Shown here piece by piece: positions 1-7,189 of a DNA stretch of 64,000 nt. Position numbers and translations under genes: made by a program. The notes beneath the pieces are model-generated. The model worked only from the letters and a program-made list of their open reading frames with translations. It had not been told where the DNA came from and did not search any database. Position 1 is the first letter of the stretch; the number at the start of each line of letters is the position of its first letter. The stretch comes from Buttiauxella sp. A111 (GTDB taxonomy: Bacteria; Pseudomonadota; Gammaproteobacteria; Enterobacterales; Enterobacteriaceae), in the NCBI RefSeq assembly GCF_014189855.1, contig NZ_BJFN01000003.1, positions 372,001 through 436,000 on the forward strand, in the 5' to 3' direction.

Positions 1-56
1 CTAAACATCGCAATACCGACGTTAATCACGTTCAGCGGTTGGTTGAACAAACTCAT
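1..56 (-). CDS. yahG: YahG-like DUF1116 protein, N-terminus only
   Basis: Only the first 18 codons lie in the window; the gene runs off the left edge. The start overlaps the yahF stop in an ATGA arrangement, which implies translational coupling. The visible residues (MSLFNQPLNVINVG...) fit the start of a DUF1116 protein, the family that follows FdrA/YahF-type proteins in enterobacteria (YahG, and AllG/YlbE in the allantoin locus). The assignment rests mainly on the conserved gene order yahD-E-F-G rather than on this short stretch. In the Fdr/All system this family is a subunit of an oxamate carbamoyltransferase; whether YahG does the same is not known. Confidence 0.7.
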   Translation of the reverse strand, partial: MSLFNQPLNVINVGIAMF

Positions 57-1603
57 TGTGCATTCTCCTTGCAGACAAACTCACGCGCCAGCAGACCGGT
101 GTTGGTGCTGCTGCTTGCCCAAATCACGCCAGCATCCGTCAGCATCTGGCACTGCTGGGCAAGCGAAGGGGTGTCCAAATCTGTGCCCAGGACGTAACCC
201 AAAATCTCCAGATGACGCCCATCGCGGGCAGCAATAGCTTTCGCTTCTTTGATGGCATCAAGCATCACGCCGACAGGATCTTCATGCGAGCCGTAACCCA
301 GCACGAAATCCATCGCAATCACGCCAACTTCCGGGTCACGCGCTTCTTGCAGCAAGCGGCTGATGCGGTTGGTTGGGTCAATCATCGGGTGCGGTTTGCC
401 GTTGGTGAAATCATCGTCACCAAAATCCAGGAAAGTGTGGGCAATGCTGACGTTGACGTCTTTGAGGCGATATTCCGGGTTTGGCTGGATATTGCTGTAA
501 ACGTCCGGGTATTTTTCCAGTGCGGCAAACATCGCTTCGTCGCACAGCGTACCGCCGCAGAACAGCGCACGAATGTACTTCTGTTCAGGCTTCAGACGGG
601 CACGAACTTCTTCAATAAGCGGCCAGTTGAGCGGGTGGAGATCCAGCGATTCCTTTTTAATGCCTGTGAGCAACACGGCTTTTAGCGCGGCTTCTTTAGT
701 GGCACGGGCAAACTGTAAGCCCGGTTCATCTGCGCGAGTCTCTTTTGTCCCGAGGAAGCAGACAACAACTGGCTTGCGGCAATCCTGCGCACGTTGCAGC
801 ACTTTACGCGCGACGCTTTCAGCAGGCGGTTTTGAGACCAGCACAATCACTTCGGTTTGCGCGTCATCTTCCAGCATCTGAATCGCATCCAGCATCATGA
901 TGCCGCCGATTTTCTCGCTTAAATCACGTCCGCCTGTGCCGATGAGCTGAGAAACACCCCCGCCAAACTCATGAATACGCACGCTGAGTTCCTGGCTGCC
1001 GGTTCCCGACGCGCCCACGATACCGATAGATCCGCGACGCACCGCATTGCCAAAGCACAACGCCGCACCATTGATAATCGCGGTGCCGCAATCAGGCCCC
1101 ATCATCAGCAAGCCTTTGCTGTGCGCGAGTTGTTTAAGTGCCAGTTCATCTTCAAGGGAGACGTTGTCGGAAAACAGCATCACGTTGAGATCATTTTCCA
1201 GCGCCTGGCGCGCTTCGCGGGCAGCAAATGCGCCGTTAACAGAAATCACTGCGAGGTTGCTTTCAGGCACGTTGTTGCTTGCGCTGGTCAGTGTTGCGTA
1301 TCGAGCTTCGTGGCGCGAACCACCGTTGTCTTTTCGTGTGAACAACCCTTCGATAGCCTCAAGTGTGGCCTCGTTTGCCGCGTCGCTGGCACCTTTGATA
1401 ACGATCATCAGGTCGCCATTGTTCGCCTGTTCGAGCTCATCGTTTAACAAGCCGAGGTTTTTCAGCACGCCTTTGTTCATCTCGGTGGCCATTGCCACAA
1501 ACGCCTGATCAACCCCTTCCAGCTGGTTAGCTTTGGTTGAGATGGACATCAGTGAGACAGAATCAAAATAGGTATTCTTTTTAATCACAATCCTGGTTGA
1601 CAT
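53..1603 (-). CDS. yahF: FdrA/acyl-CoA synthetase-like protein YahF
   Basis: This 516-residue protein matches E. coli YahF (515 aa) along its length. Family features visible are an N-terminal CoA-binding-like region, glycine-rich GIVGASGTG, and the GPDCGTAI segment typical of FdrA/succinyl-CoA-synthetase-like proteins. The open frame extends five codons further upstream, but the ATG at 1603 is chosen because GGAGGAAATC precedes it and it aligns with YahF. FdrA (AllF) is a subunit of the oxamate carbamoyltransferase AllFGH of allantoin fermentation, so YahF is probably part of a paralogous carbamoyl-transferring complex; its substrate is unknown. The gene overlaps yahE by 23 bp upstream and yahG by 4 bp downstream, a tightly coupled operon. 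Confidence 0.92.
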   Translation of the reverse strand: MSTRIVIKKNTYFDSVSLMSISTKANQLEGVDQAFVAMATEMNKGVLKNLGLLNDELEQANNGDLMIVIKGASDAANEATLEAIEGLFTRKDNGGSRHEARYATLTSASNNVPESNLAVISVNGAFAAREARQALENDLNVMLFSDNVSLEDELALKQLAHSKGLLMMGPDCGTAIINGAALCFGNAVRRGSIGIVGASGTGSQELSVRIHEFGGGVSQLIGTGGRDLSEKIGGIMMLDAIQMLEDDAQTEVIVLVSKPPAESVARKVLQRAQDCRKPVVVCFLGTKETRADEPGLQFARATKEAALKAVLLTGIKKESLDLHPLNWPLIEEVRARLKPEQKYIRALFCGGTLCDEAMFAALEKYPDVYSNIQPNPEYRLKDVNVSIAHTFLDFGDDDFTNGKPHPMIDPTNRISRLLQEARDPEVGVIAMDFVLGYGSHEDPVGVMLDAIKEAKAIAARDGRHLEILGYVLGTDLDTPSLAQQCQMLTDAGVIWASSSTNTGLLAREFVCKENAQ

Positions 1604-2399
1604 GATTTCCTCCGTCATATCGGGTCAACGCGAAGGCATCTGCCATGCCGCAAAGCATGTCACAACCTGAACTTGACCCTATTTTTTTAATTTCATTAAT
1701 AAACTGCTGAATATTTTGTTGTTCGCCGTTCAGTGCGTGATAAATAAAATCATGGATACTTTCACGAAAGCGTTGTTCAATAGCTTCCCGCAGCGTAATG
1801 GCACTGAGAAGCGTGGTTTGATTCCTGGCGCGCGCTAATACAGAAATAAATAACGAGCGATATTTATTGGCCGGATGCCCATTAATAAATAATACTGCAC
1901 TTAATCCTGAAAGATAATCATCGCCCGTAGGTGTCAGCCCAATGCCTAATCCCAACAACGCGGTCATTTCATTTTCAATAGCAAAATAATTATCTTCCCG
2001 TAGCGCTAAAATAAGTTTCGCCCGGTGTAATTGCAGCAAACGACTCATTTCCTGATAAAAAATATTATCGCTCTGAAAATAAAATAATGACGAACTCTGC
2101 ACCACACTGGCCTGGGTGATTTGCGCCAGACCTTGCCAGTCAATTTCTTGTCTACGCTGTGGGCTCAAATAAAGTGCATAGGGTTGCCAGCGTGTAGCGC
2201 GCGATAAATCAATGCGTTTATCGTTGCCAATATCAATGCCGTTACTGTGAAAACTTACCCGTTCACCGGGCCGAAATAGGTCCTGACAATGCTCAAGTGC
2301 TAAACGGCAGCTGTTCGGTGCGTTATCACAATGGGTGCTCAGCAAGGTGAAAATCTGTTGTCTGTCAGGGAGGTGAATATTCACCGCCCTTGAAAACAC
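1581..2399 (-). CDS. yahE: DUF2877 protein YahE
   Basis: This is a DUF2877 family protein, the third subunit type of the FdrA/DUF1116/DUF2877 trio (AllH in the oxamate carbamoyltransferase). It overlaps the start of yahF, consistent with one operon. The listed start is the first usual start codon, a GTG giving 272 aa, but its ribosome binding site is weak. The same frame stays open for 31 more codons to an ATC at 2490-2492 that sits seven bases after AGGAG, and the extra residues (ending in GYVEQV before FSRAVN) look like the missing N-terminus of DUF2877 proteins. The true start is therefore uncertain and may be non-canonical. Function is inferred only from family and context. Confidence 0.85.
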   Translation of the reverse strand: MFSRAVNIHLPDRQQIFTLLSTHCDNAPNSCRLALEHCQDLFRPGERVSFHSNGIDIGNDKRIDLSRATRWQPYALYLSPQRRQEIDWQGLAQITQASVVQSSSLFYFQSDNIFYQEMSRLLQLHRAKLILALREDNYFAIENEMTALLGLGIGLTPTGDDYLSGLSAVLFINGHPANKYRSLFISVLARARNQTTLLSAITLREAIEQRFRESIHDFIYHALNGEQQNIQQFINEIKKIGSSSGCDMLCGMADAFALTRYDGGNHVNQDCD

Positions 2400-2509
2400 C
2401 TGCTCTACGTAACCGTTTGTAAAAGATAAATTTAAAAACGCACTATCTGCCGTTATAGCCAGGAAGCACTGCCGCTCAATCGTGCCTGCGATAGTACATC
2501 TCCTGTGTT

Positions 2510-3121
2510 TTACGCGCCGGCGTTTACCAGCAATTCAGCAATCTCGTGATAACCTTTATCCCGCGCAAGCGTCAGCGGAGATTTGCCGTATTTGTCGGTC
2601 ATGTGCGGATTTGCACCATGGTCCAGCAGCAGCTTGACGATCTCTTGCTGCTTAGGGCCGCCGTCATTAAGCACGATGGCTTCCAGTAGCGGCGTCCAGC
2701 CAACAAAGTTTGTGTGATTGACGTTTATTTCCGTGCGCGTCACTAATTCACGCACAATTTCGACGTGGCCTTTTTCGCTGGCAGGGGTAATTCCAACACC
2801 ACCAAAACGAGATAATACATTCAGGTCAGGATTTGCTGGCAATATCAGTCGTAATAATGTGAGGTCGTTATTCAGGCAACTCAGCAGGAATGGATTGAAG
2901 CAAGTTTCATCTTGTTTATTAATATCAGCACCGGCTGCGATTAAATACTCGATGCAATCATATTTTTTGTGCAAACTGGCGAGTGTAATTGCGGTGCGTC
3001 CCTGGCGATTAGTGGCATTAATATCCACGCCATCGTTGAGGCATTGTTTGAGGTTTTCCAACTGCCCGAGCTGTGCTGCATTTAGAAATTCTGCAATGAG
3101 TTCTTTCTGAGACATGTCCAT
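2510..3121 (-). CDS. yahD: Ankyrin-repeat protein YahD
   Basis: This protein of about 203 aa closely matches E. coli YahD (201 aa). It consists of four to five ankyrin repeats, with recurring G-x-T-x-L-x-x-A and L-L-x-x-G-A signatures; no signal peptide or membrane segment is seen, so it should be cytoplasmic and act by protein binding. The ATG at 3121 is chosen because GGGGAG lies nine bases upstream; an ATG two codons later is also possible. The frame extends 32 codons further, but those residues are not homologous to YahD. It is the first gene of the yahD-E-F-G operon and is divergent from yahB. Its partner is unknown; one of the YahEFG proteins is a reasonable guess. Confidence 0.9.
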   Translation of the reverse strand: MDMSQKELIAEFLNAAQLGQLENLKQCLNDGVDINATNRQGRTAITLASLHKKYDCIEYLIAAGADINKQDETCFNPFLLSCLNNDLTLLRLILPANPDLNVLSRFGGVGITPASEKGHVEIVRELVTRTEINVNHTNFVGWTPLLEAIVLNDGGPKQQEIVKLLLDHGANPHMTDKYGKSPLTLARDKGYHEIAELLVNAGA

Positions 3122-3498
3122 ACTCCCATACTCCCCTGCTTTGATATATATCTGATGAATCCCAATAAGCTGAGAATAGCAACACTTCAGTGGTATTAAC
3201 ATCCGCTTAAAAATCATTCATCGTTAATGGCAGCATTGTTGAATAGAATTCAACAGTGTGAGTAAAATGTGCTTCAGCGCAATGTTTTGCCTATGACAAA
3301 ACCGTTTTCACCGCACTTTAGTACCGACTGCCCATGACGCCTCAAGCCCTTGTCGATAGCGGGGAAAACAGGATTCAAGAAGTGTGATACTCTTCAAATC
3401 AGTTGTAACGGCAGTGTTAAATACGGTTCAAGACTGGACCGTGGATCATAAGGAATACAAATACATTCAACAATTCGTCTGCCCAGGGAAATCGCGTC
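3122..3498. promoter_or_regulatory. yahD-yahB divergent promoter region
   Basis: This 377-bp gap separates two divergent genes and should contain the promoters of both yahD (leftward) and the LysR gene yahB (rightward). LysR regulators usually bind such shared regions and repress themselves. No operator could be defined with confidence by eye, and no additional gene is convincing here. Confidence 0.45.
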
Positions 3499-4428
3499 AT
3501 GAACTCTATTTTCACCGAAGAAAACCTCCAGGCTTTTACCACGACTGCCCGTTACGCCAGTTTCAGCAAAGCCGCCGTGGAGCTGGGTGTCACCACTTCT
3601 GCCGTCAGCTACACCATCAAACGCATTGAGACTTACCTCGATGTGGTGCTGTTTGTGCGTAACACGCGCAGCATCGAATTAACCGAGTCAGGCTACTATT
3701 TCTATCGCAAGGCGACTGAGCTGCTTAACGATTTCCATGCCATCAAACGCGGCGTCGATACCATCTCGCAGGGAATTGAAGTGAAGGTGCGCATTTGCAT
3801 CAATCAGTTGCTCTATACCCCGCGCCACACCGCAAAACTGCTGCAAATTCTCAAGAAACAGTTTCCCACTTGCCTGATTACGATTACCACCGAGGTTTAC
3901 AACGGCGTGTGGGACGCGATTATCAATAATCAGGCGAATATTGCGATTGGCGCGCCGGATACGCTGCTCGACGGCGGCGGCATTGACTACACCGAAATCG
4001 GTGCGATTCGCTGGGAATTTGCCATCGCCCCGACCCACCCGCTGGCGTTTATGCCGGAGCCTATTTCTGAAAGCCAGTTGCGCCTGTATCCCAATATCAT
4101 GGTGGAAGACACCGCGCTGACGCTCAATAAAAAAGTGGGCTGGTTACTGCACGGCCAGGAAGCGATTCTGGTGCCGGACTTTAACACCAAATGCCAGTGC
4201 CAGATTTTGGGAGAAGGGGTAGGTTTTTTGCCTGATTACATGGTTCGTGAAGCGCAAGAAAGCGGCCTGCTGGTCACGCGCCAGATAAACAACCCGCGCC
4301 AGCATTCACGCATGTTGTTGGCAACCCAACACGCCGCCACCGGACAAGTCACCCAGTGGATTAAAAAGCAGTTTGCGGCGGGCGGGTTACTGGCCGAGAT
4401 TTATGGGGATTTGCTGCATCGGGAGTAG
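3499..4428 (+). CDS. yahB: LysR-type regulator YahB
   Basis: This 309-aa protein is collinear with and very similar to E. coli YahB (310 aa). The N-terminal winged helix-turn-helix spans roughly residues 5-65 (SKAAVELGVTTSAVSYTIK recognition region), followed by a periplasmic-binding-like effector domain. As a divergent neighbour it is the likely regulator of the yahDEFG operon; the inducer is unknown. The start is an ATG that aligns with YahB. Confidence 0.93.
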   Translation: MNSIFTEENLQAFTTTARYASFSKAAVELGVTTSAVSYTIKRIETYLDVVLFVRNTRSIELTESGYYFYRKATELLNDFHAIKRGVDTISQGIEVKVRICINQLLYTPRHTAKLLQILKKQFPTCLITITTEVYNGVWDAIINNQANIAIGAPDTLLDGGGIDYTEIGAIRWEFAIAPTHPLAFMPEPISESQLRLYPNIMVEDTALTLNKKVGWLLHGQEAILVPDFNTKCQCQILGEGVGFLPDYMVREAQESGLLVTRQINNPRQHSRMLLATQHAATGQVTQWIKKQFAAGGLLAEIYGDLLHRE

Positions 4429-4452
4429 CGATGCTTGCACGGTCATTCACAT

Positions 4453-5103
4453 TTACTGGGCGCTAACGTATTCGCGCAGTAAGGCCTGCCACGCCTGCGC
4501 ATCGCCAAGGTACTGCCCGACCGGAAGGTCATGCAACTGGCCTTGCGCATCTTCCAGCACGAAAGTGGGGAACCCTGGCCCCTGAACTTTTGCCAGCAGC
4601 GCACGGCTCTGGGCGATATGGTCAGCAAGCGTAGTTGCCTCAATTAACGCCATTTCCTGCATAAATTCATCCGCAGAGAATCCGGCCTCTTGTGCTAACC
4701 CTTCCAGCACTGACATATCCGCTACACGTTTACCCTGTTGATAATGCGCAACCTGAATCAGGTGCAGCATCTCCAGCCCTCGCCCGGCGAGCTTTTCAGC
4801 GGCGAGGATCGCACAGGTCGGCGGTGCTGAGTCCATAATCGCGGTGGTATCCAGCAACAGACCGTTGATATACGCCTCGCCAAACGGCTGCCCGGTCATG
4901 GCGGCAATCCTTGCATCATGTTCAATCACATGACCGCGCCATTGCGCATCGATTTTGCGACGGTGGCTGCCCACCATCATGCCGCCACCGTGCAAAGTGA
5001 TGGCAAGGCCAGGAACCGCCTGGGCGGCATCCACTAACGGTGCGGCACCGTAACACCAGCCGCACAGCGGATCGAAAATGTAATGCAGGGTCGTTGTGCT
5101 CAT
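4453..5103 (-). CDS. DsbA-family thiol oxidoreductase (FrnE-like)
   Basis: This 216-aa protein has a thioredoxin-like DsbA fold signature. The active-site CGWC lies at residues 14-17 within FDPLCGWCYGA, and a cis-proline loop (GFPTFV) lies near residue 175. No signal peptide is present, so it is probably cytoplasmic, like FrnE/2-hydroxychromene isomerase-type DsbA relatives, and not a periplasmic Dsb protein. It lies 13 bp downstream of a metallo-beta-lactamase-fold gene on the same strand, indicating an operon, and that operon is divergent from a LysR gene. The substrate is unknown; isomerase or reductase activity is possible. Confidence 0.85.
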   Translation of the reverse strand: MSTTTLHYIFDPLCGWCYGAAPLVDAAQAVPGLAITLHGGGMMVGSHRRKIDAQWRGHVIEHDARIAAMTGQPFGEAYINGLLLDTTAIMDSAPPTCAILAAEKLAGRGLEMLHLIQVAHYQQGKRVADMSVLEGLAQEAGFSADEFMQEMALIEATTLADHIAQSRALLAKVQGPGFPTFVLEDAQGQLHDLPVGQYLGDAQAWQALLREYVSAQ

Positions 5104-5116
5104 GATTTACCTCGTA

Positions 5117-5989
5117 TTATTGCGGCCATTTCATTTCGTTTTTCAGCACCTTCGCACTGAGTTCCAGGCTCGATTCATCTTTCAGATTTGGGTACTGTTT
5201 TTTCATCATCGCAATCAGTTCTGCCGAATCTTTTGCCTTGGGTAAAGCCACTTCCAGCGCGGTGAGATAGTTTTGCGTGAAGGTAACAGACTCCAGCGTT
5301 TGCGGCGCACCCGGTAAGAAATGCCCTGGCACCACGACTTTCGGCTTCAGCGCTTTAATGCTTTCCAGCGTTTGCTGCCAGTCGGCGCGAGACTTCGCGG
5401 TTTGCGTATCCGCGACCCATAAATGAATATTGTTGCCAGAAACAGGCACTCCCCCGACCACCGCTTTTAACGCAGGAACCCAGACGAAGGTGCGATCCGC
5501 CGTGTTGCCTTTCACTTCAATCTGATGCCCATCAACGGTGAAACGGTTACCCGACAAAGGCTGCGGGACGATAATCGTCTGCGGCGTATTGTCTTTCAGA
5601 ATCGGTCCCCAGTACGCCAGTTTGCCCTCTTTTGAAGACTCAATCGCGTTGATAGTTTCCGGTGTCGCAACAATTTTAGCGTCAGGGAACGCGGCATGAA
5701 TTTTATCGAGCCCAAAGTAGAAATCAGGGTCTGAATGGCTGATATAAACCGTGGTCAATATTTTGCCGGTGGCTTTAATTTTCTTCACCAGTTGCTCGGC
5801 ATCGTTACCCTGGAACTGAGCATCGATCAGCACCACTTCATGTTCGCCGCTAATTATTTCGGAGGAGACTGGGAAAACGCTCTTTTCGCCGGGATTATAG
5901 ACGTCCATCTTCAATGGGCTGGCGGCATTCGCCCAGGTGCTGACGCCAATAAGAGCCAGTGCCAGTAGTGGTTTTTTATTTTTAAACAT
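5117..5989 (-). CDS. Secreted MBL-fold protein with altered metal motif
   Basis: This 290-aa protein starts with a clear Sec signal peptide (residues 1-23, ending ANA-A), so it is exported to the periplasm. The body has a metallo-beta-lactamase fold: an early IDAQF strand, the YISHSDPDFYFG loop at about residues 82-93, and a late VVPGHFLPG segment. The canonical HxHxDH metal motif is changed to H85-S-D87-P-D89-F90, so two of the usual histidine ligands are replaced. It may bind metal differently or not act as a standard hydrolase. It is probably co-transcribed with the downstream DsbA-like gene. The substrate is unknown. Confidence 0.85.
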   Translation of the reverse strand: MFKNKKPLLALALIGVSTWANAASPLKMDVYNPGEKSVFPVSSEIISGEHEVVLIDAQFQGNDAEQLVKKIKATGKILTTVYISHSDPDFYFGLDKIHAAFPDAKIVATPETINAIESSKEGKLAYWGPILKDNTPQTIIVPQPLSGNRFTVDGHQIEVKGNTADRTFVWVPALKAVVGGVPVSGNNIHLWVADTQTAKSRADWQQTLESIKALKPKVVVPGHFLPGAPQTLESVTFTQNYLTALEVALPKAKDSAELIAMMKKQYPNLKDESSLELSAKVLKNEMKWPQ

Positions 5990-6095
5990 GGTCGATGTCC
6001 TGATTGGTCATAAATGATGGGCACATCTTACGTTGCACAAATCGAGACAAAAACCCGATAATAAGCAACTATTCATTGCGTAAATCGGACGAATC

Positions 6096-7004
6096 ATGGA
6101 TCGCCTTACGGCAGCAAACGTCTTTATCACCATCGTCGAACGAGGCAGCATGATTGCCGCCGCTGAACAGCTTGAGATGTCGCGCGCTATGGTCACGCGG
6201 TATCTGGCGCAAATGGAAGAGTGGGCGGGCGCCCGGCTTTTGCATCGCACCACACGCAAGTTGAGCCTGACGGACGCGGGCGAGCGTACGCTGGCACTTT
6301 CACGCAAAATGCTCGACGTTGCCAACGATATAGACAGGGTTGAAGACCCGCAAAGCGATGAAATTCGTGGCTTGTTACGCATCACCTGTTCGCAATCGCT
6401 GGGGCAAACCGCGTTGGTGGGCGCTGTGACTCAGTTCCTGAAACAACACCCGTTAGTGACGGTTGATTTGCAGATGAACAACCGTACGGTGAACCTGGTG
6501 GAAGAGCGCATCGATCTGGCGCTACGTATCACCAATGAACTCGACCCCAATCTGATTGCCCGCCCGCTTTCAATATGCCAATCCGTTGTTTGCGCCTCAC
6601 CGGAATATCTGGCCGCGCACGGCATGCCGCAACATCCCGAAGATCTCGCCAGTCATAATTGCCTGACCTATTCGTGGTTTGGCAAAAGCCTGTGGTATTT
6701 CGAGCGCGACGGTGAACAATCAAGCGTCGCCGTCAGTGGCAATCTTAGTGCCAACGAATCCGTGGTGTTGCTGGCCGGGACATTACAAGCCGCCGGTATC
6801 TCAATGCAGCCGTATTATTCAGCCGCCCCGCTGCTGGCAACAGGCGAACTGGTTGAGTTATTACCCGACTACCAGCCGCAGAAAATGGAGATTTACGGCA
6901 TCTATACCTCCCGCAAACAGATGCCTGCGGCGCTGCGTGCAATGCTGGATTTTCTGGTGGCATGGTTTGCCTCAGATGAGCAGTGGCTGAAGATGATGCG
7001 TTAA
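6096..7004 (+). CDS. LysR-type transcriptional regulator
   Basis: This 302-aa LysR-family protein has an N-terminal HTH (residues about 4-62, AAAEQLEMSRAMVTRYLAQ) and a C-terminal effector-binding domain. It belongs to the CrgA/DmlR-like subgroup that begins MDRLTAANVF. It is divergent from the MBL-fold/DsbA pair with a gap of about 106 bp, so it is the likely regulator of that operon. No specific ortholog name is assigned. Confidence 0.9.
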   Translation: MDRLTAANVFITIVERGSMIAAAEQLEMSRAMVTRYLAQMEEWAGARLLHRTTRKLSLTDAGERTLALSRKMLDVANDIDRVEDPQSDEIRGLLRITCSQSLGQTALVGAVTQFLKQHPLVTVDLQMNNRTVNLVEERIDLALRITNELDPNLIARPLSICQSVVCASPEYLAAHGMPQHPEDLASHNCLTYSWFGKSLWYFERDGEQSSVAVSGNLSANESVVLLAGTLQAAGISMQPYYSAAPLLATGELVELLPDYQPQKMEIYGIYTSRKQMPAALRAMLDFLVAWFASDEQWLKMMR

Positions 7005-7073
7005 CGCTGTGTCGTGTTACTCAGCCTACACATATCCCTGCATCAATAGTGGTTATTAAACGCGCATCTCATC

Positions 7074-7089
7074 TACCTCTTAAGGAGTG
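7074..7089 (+). promoter_or_regulatory. NarL/NarP-type 7-2-7 site upstream of fdnG
   Basis: Two heptamers, TACCTCT and AGGAGTG, face each other with a two-base spacer, the 7-2-7 arrangement bound by NarL/NarP. One base differs from the consensus in the second arm. The centre lies about 39 bp upstream of the FNR-like site. This fits nitrate induction of formate dehydrogenase-N, known from E. coli. Confidence 0.6.
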
Positions 7090-7113
7090 TTTCGCTACTC
7101 AATGTTTATTGGC

Positions 7114-7127
7114 TTGATTTTGCTCAA
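7114..7127 (+). promoter_or_regulatory. FNR-like site upstream of fdnG
   Basis: TTGATTTTGCTCAA matches the FNR consensus TTGAT-N4-ATCAA at all but one position. A TATTTT -10 candidate lies at 7149-7154, which puts the FNR centre near -41, the class II activator position. This agrees with the known anaerobic activation of fdnGHI. Confidence 0.7.
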
Positions 7128-7189
7128 TAACCCACCGGCAACTGTTGGTATTTTCGCGGCCATTCATACGTCATAACAGTGAGGTTACG

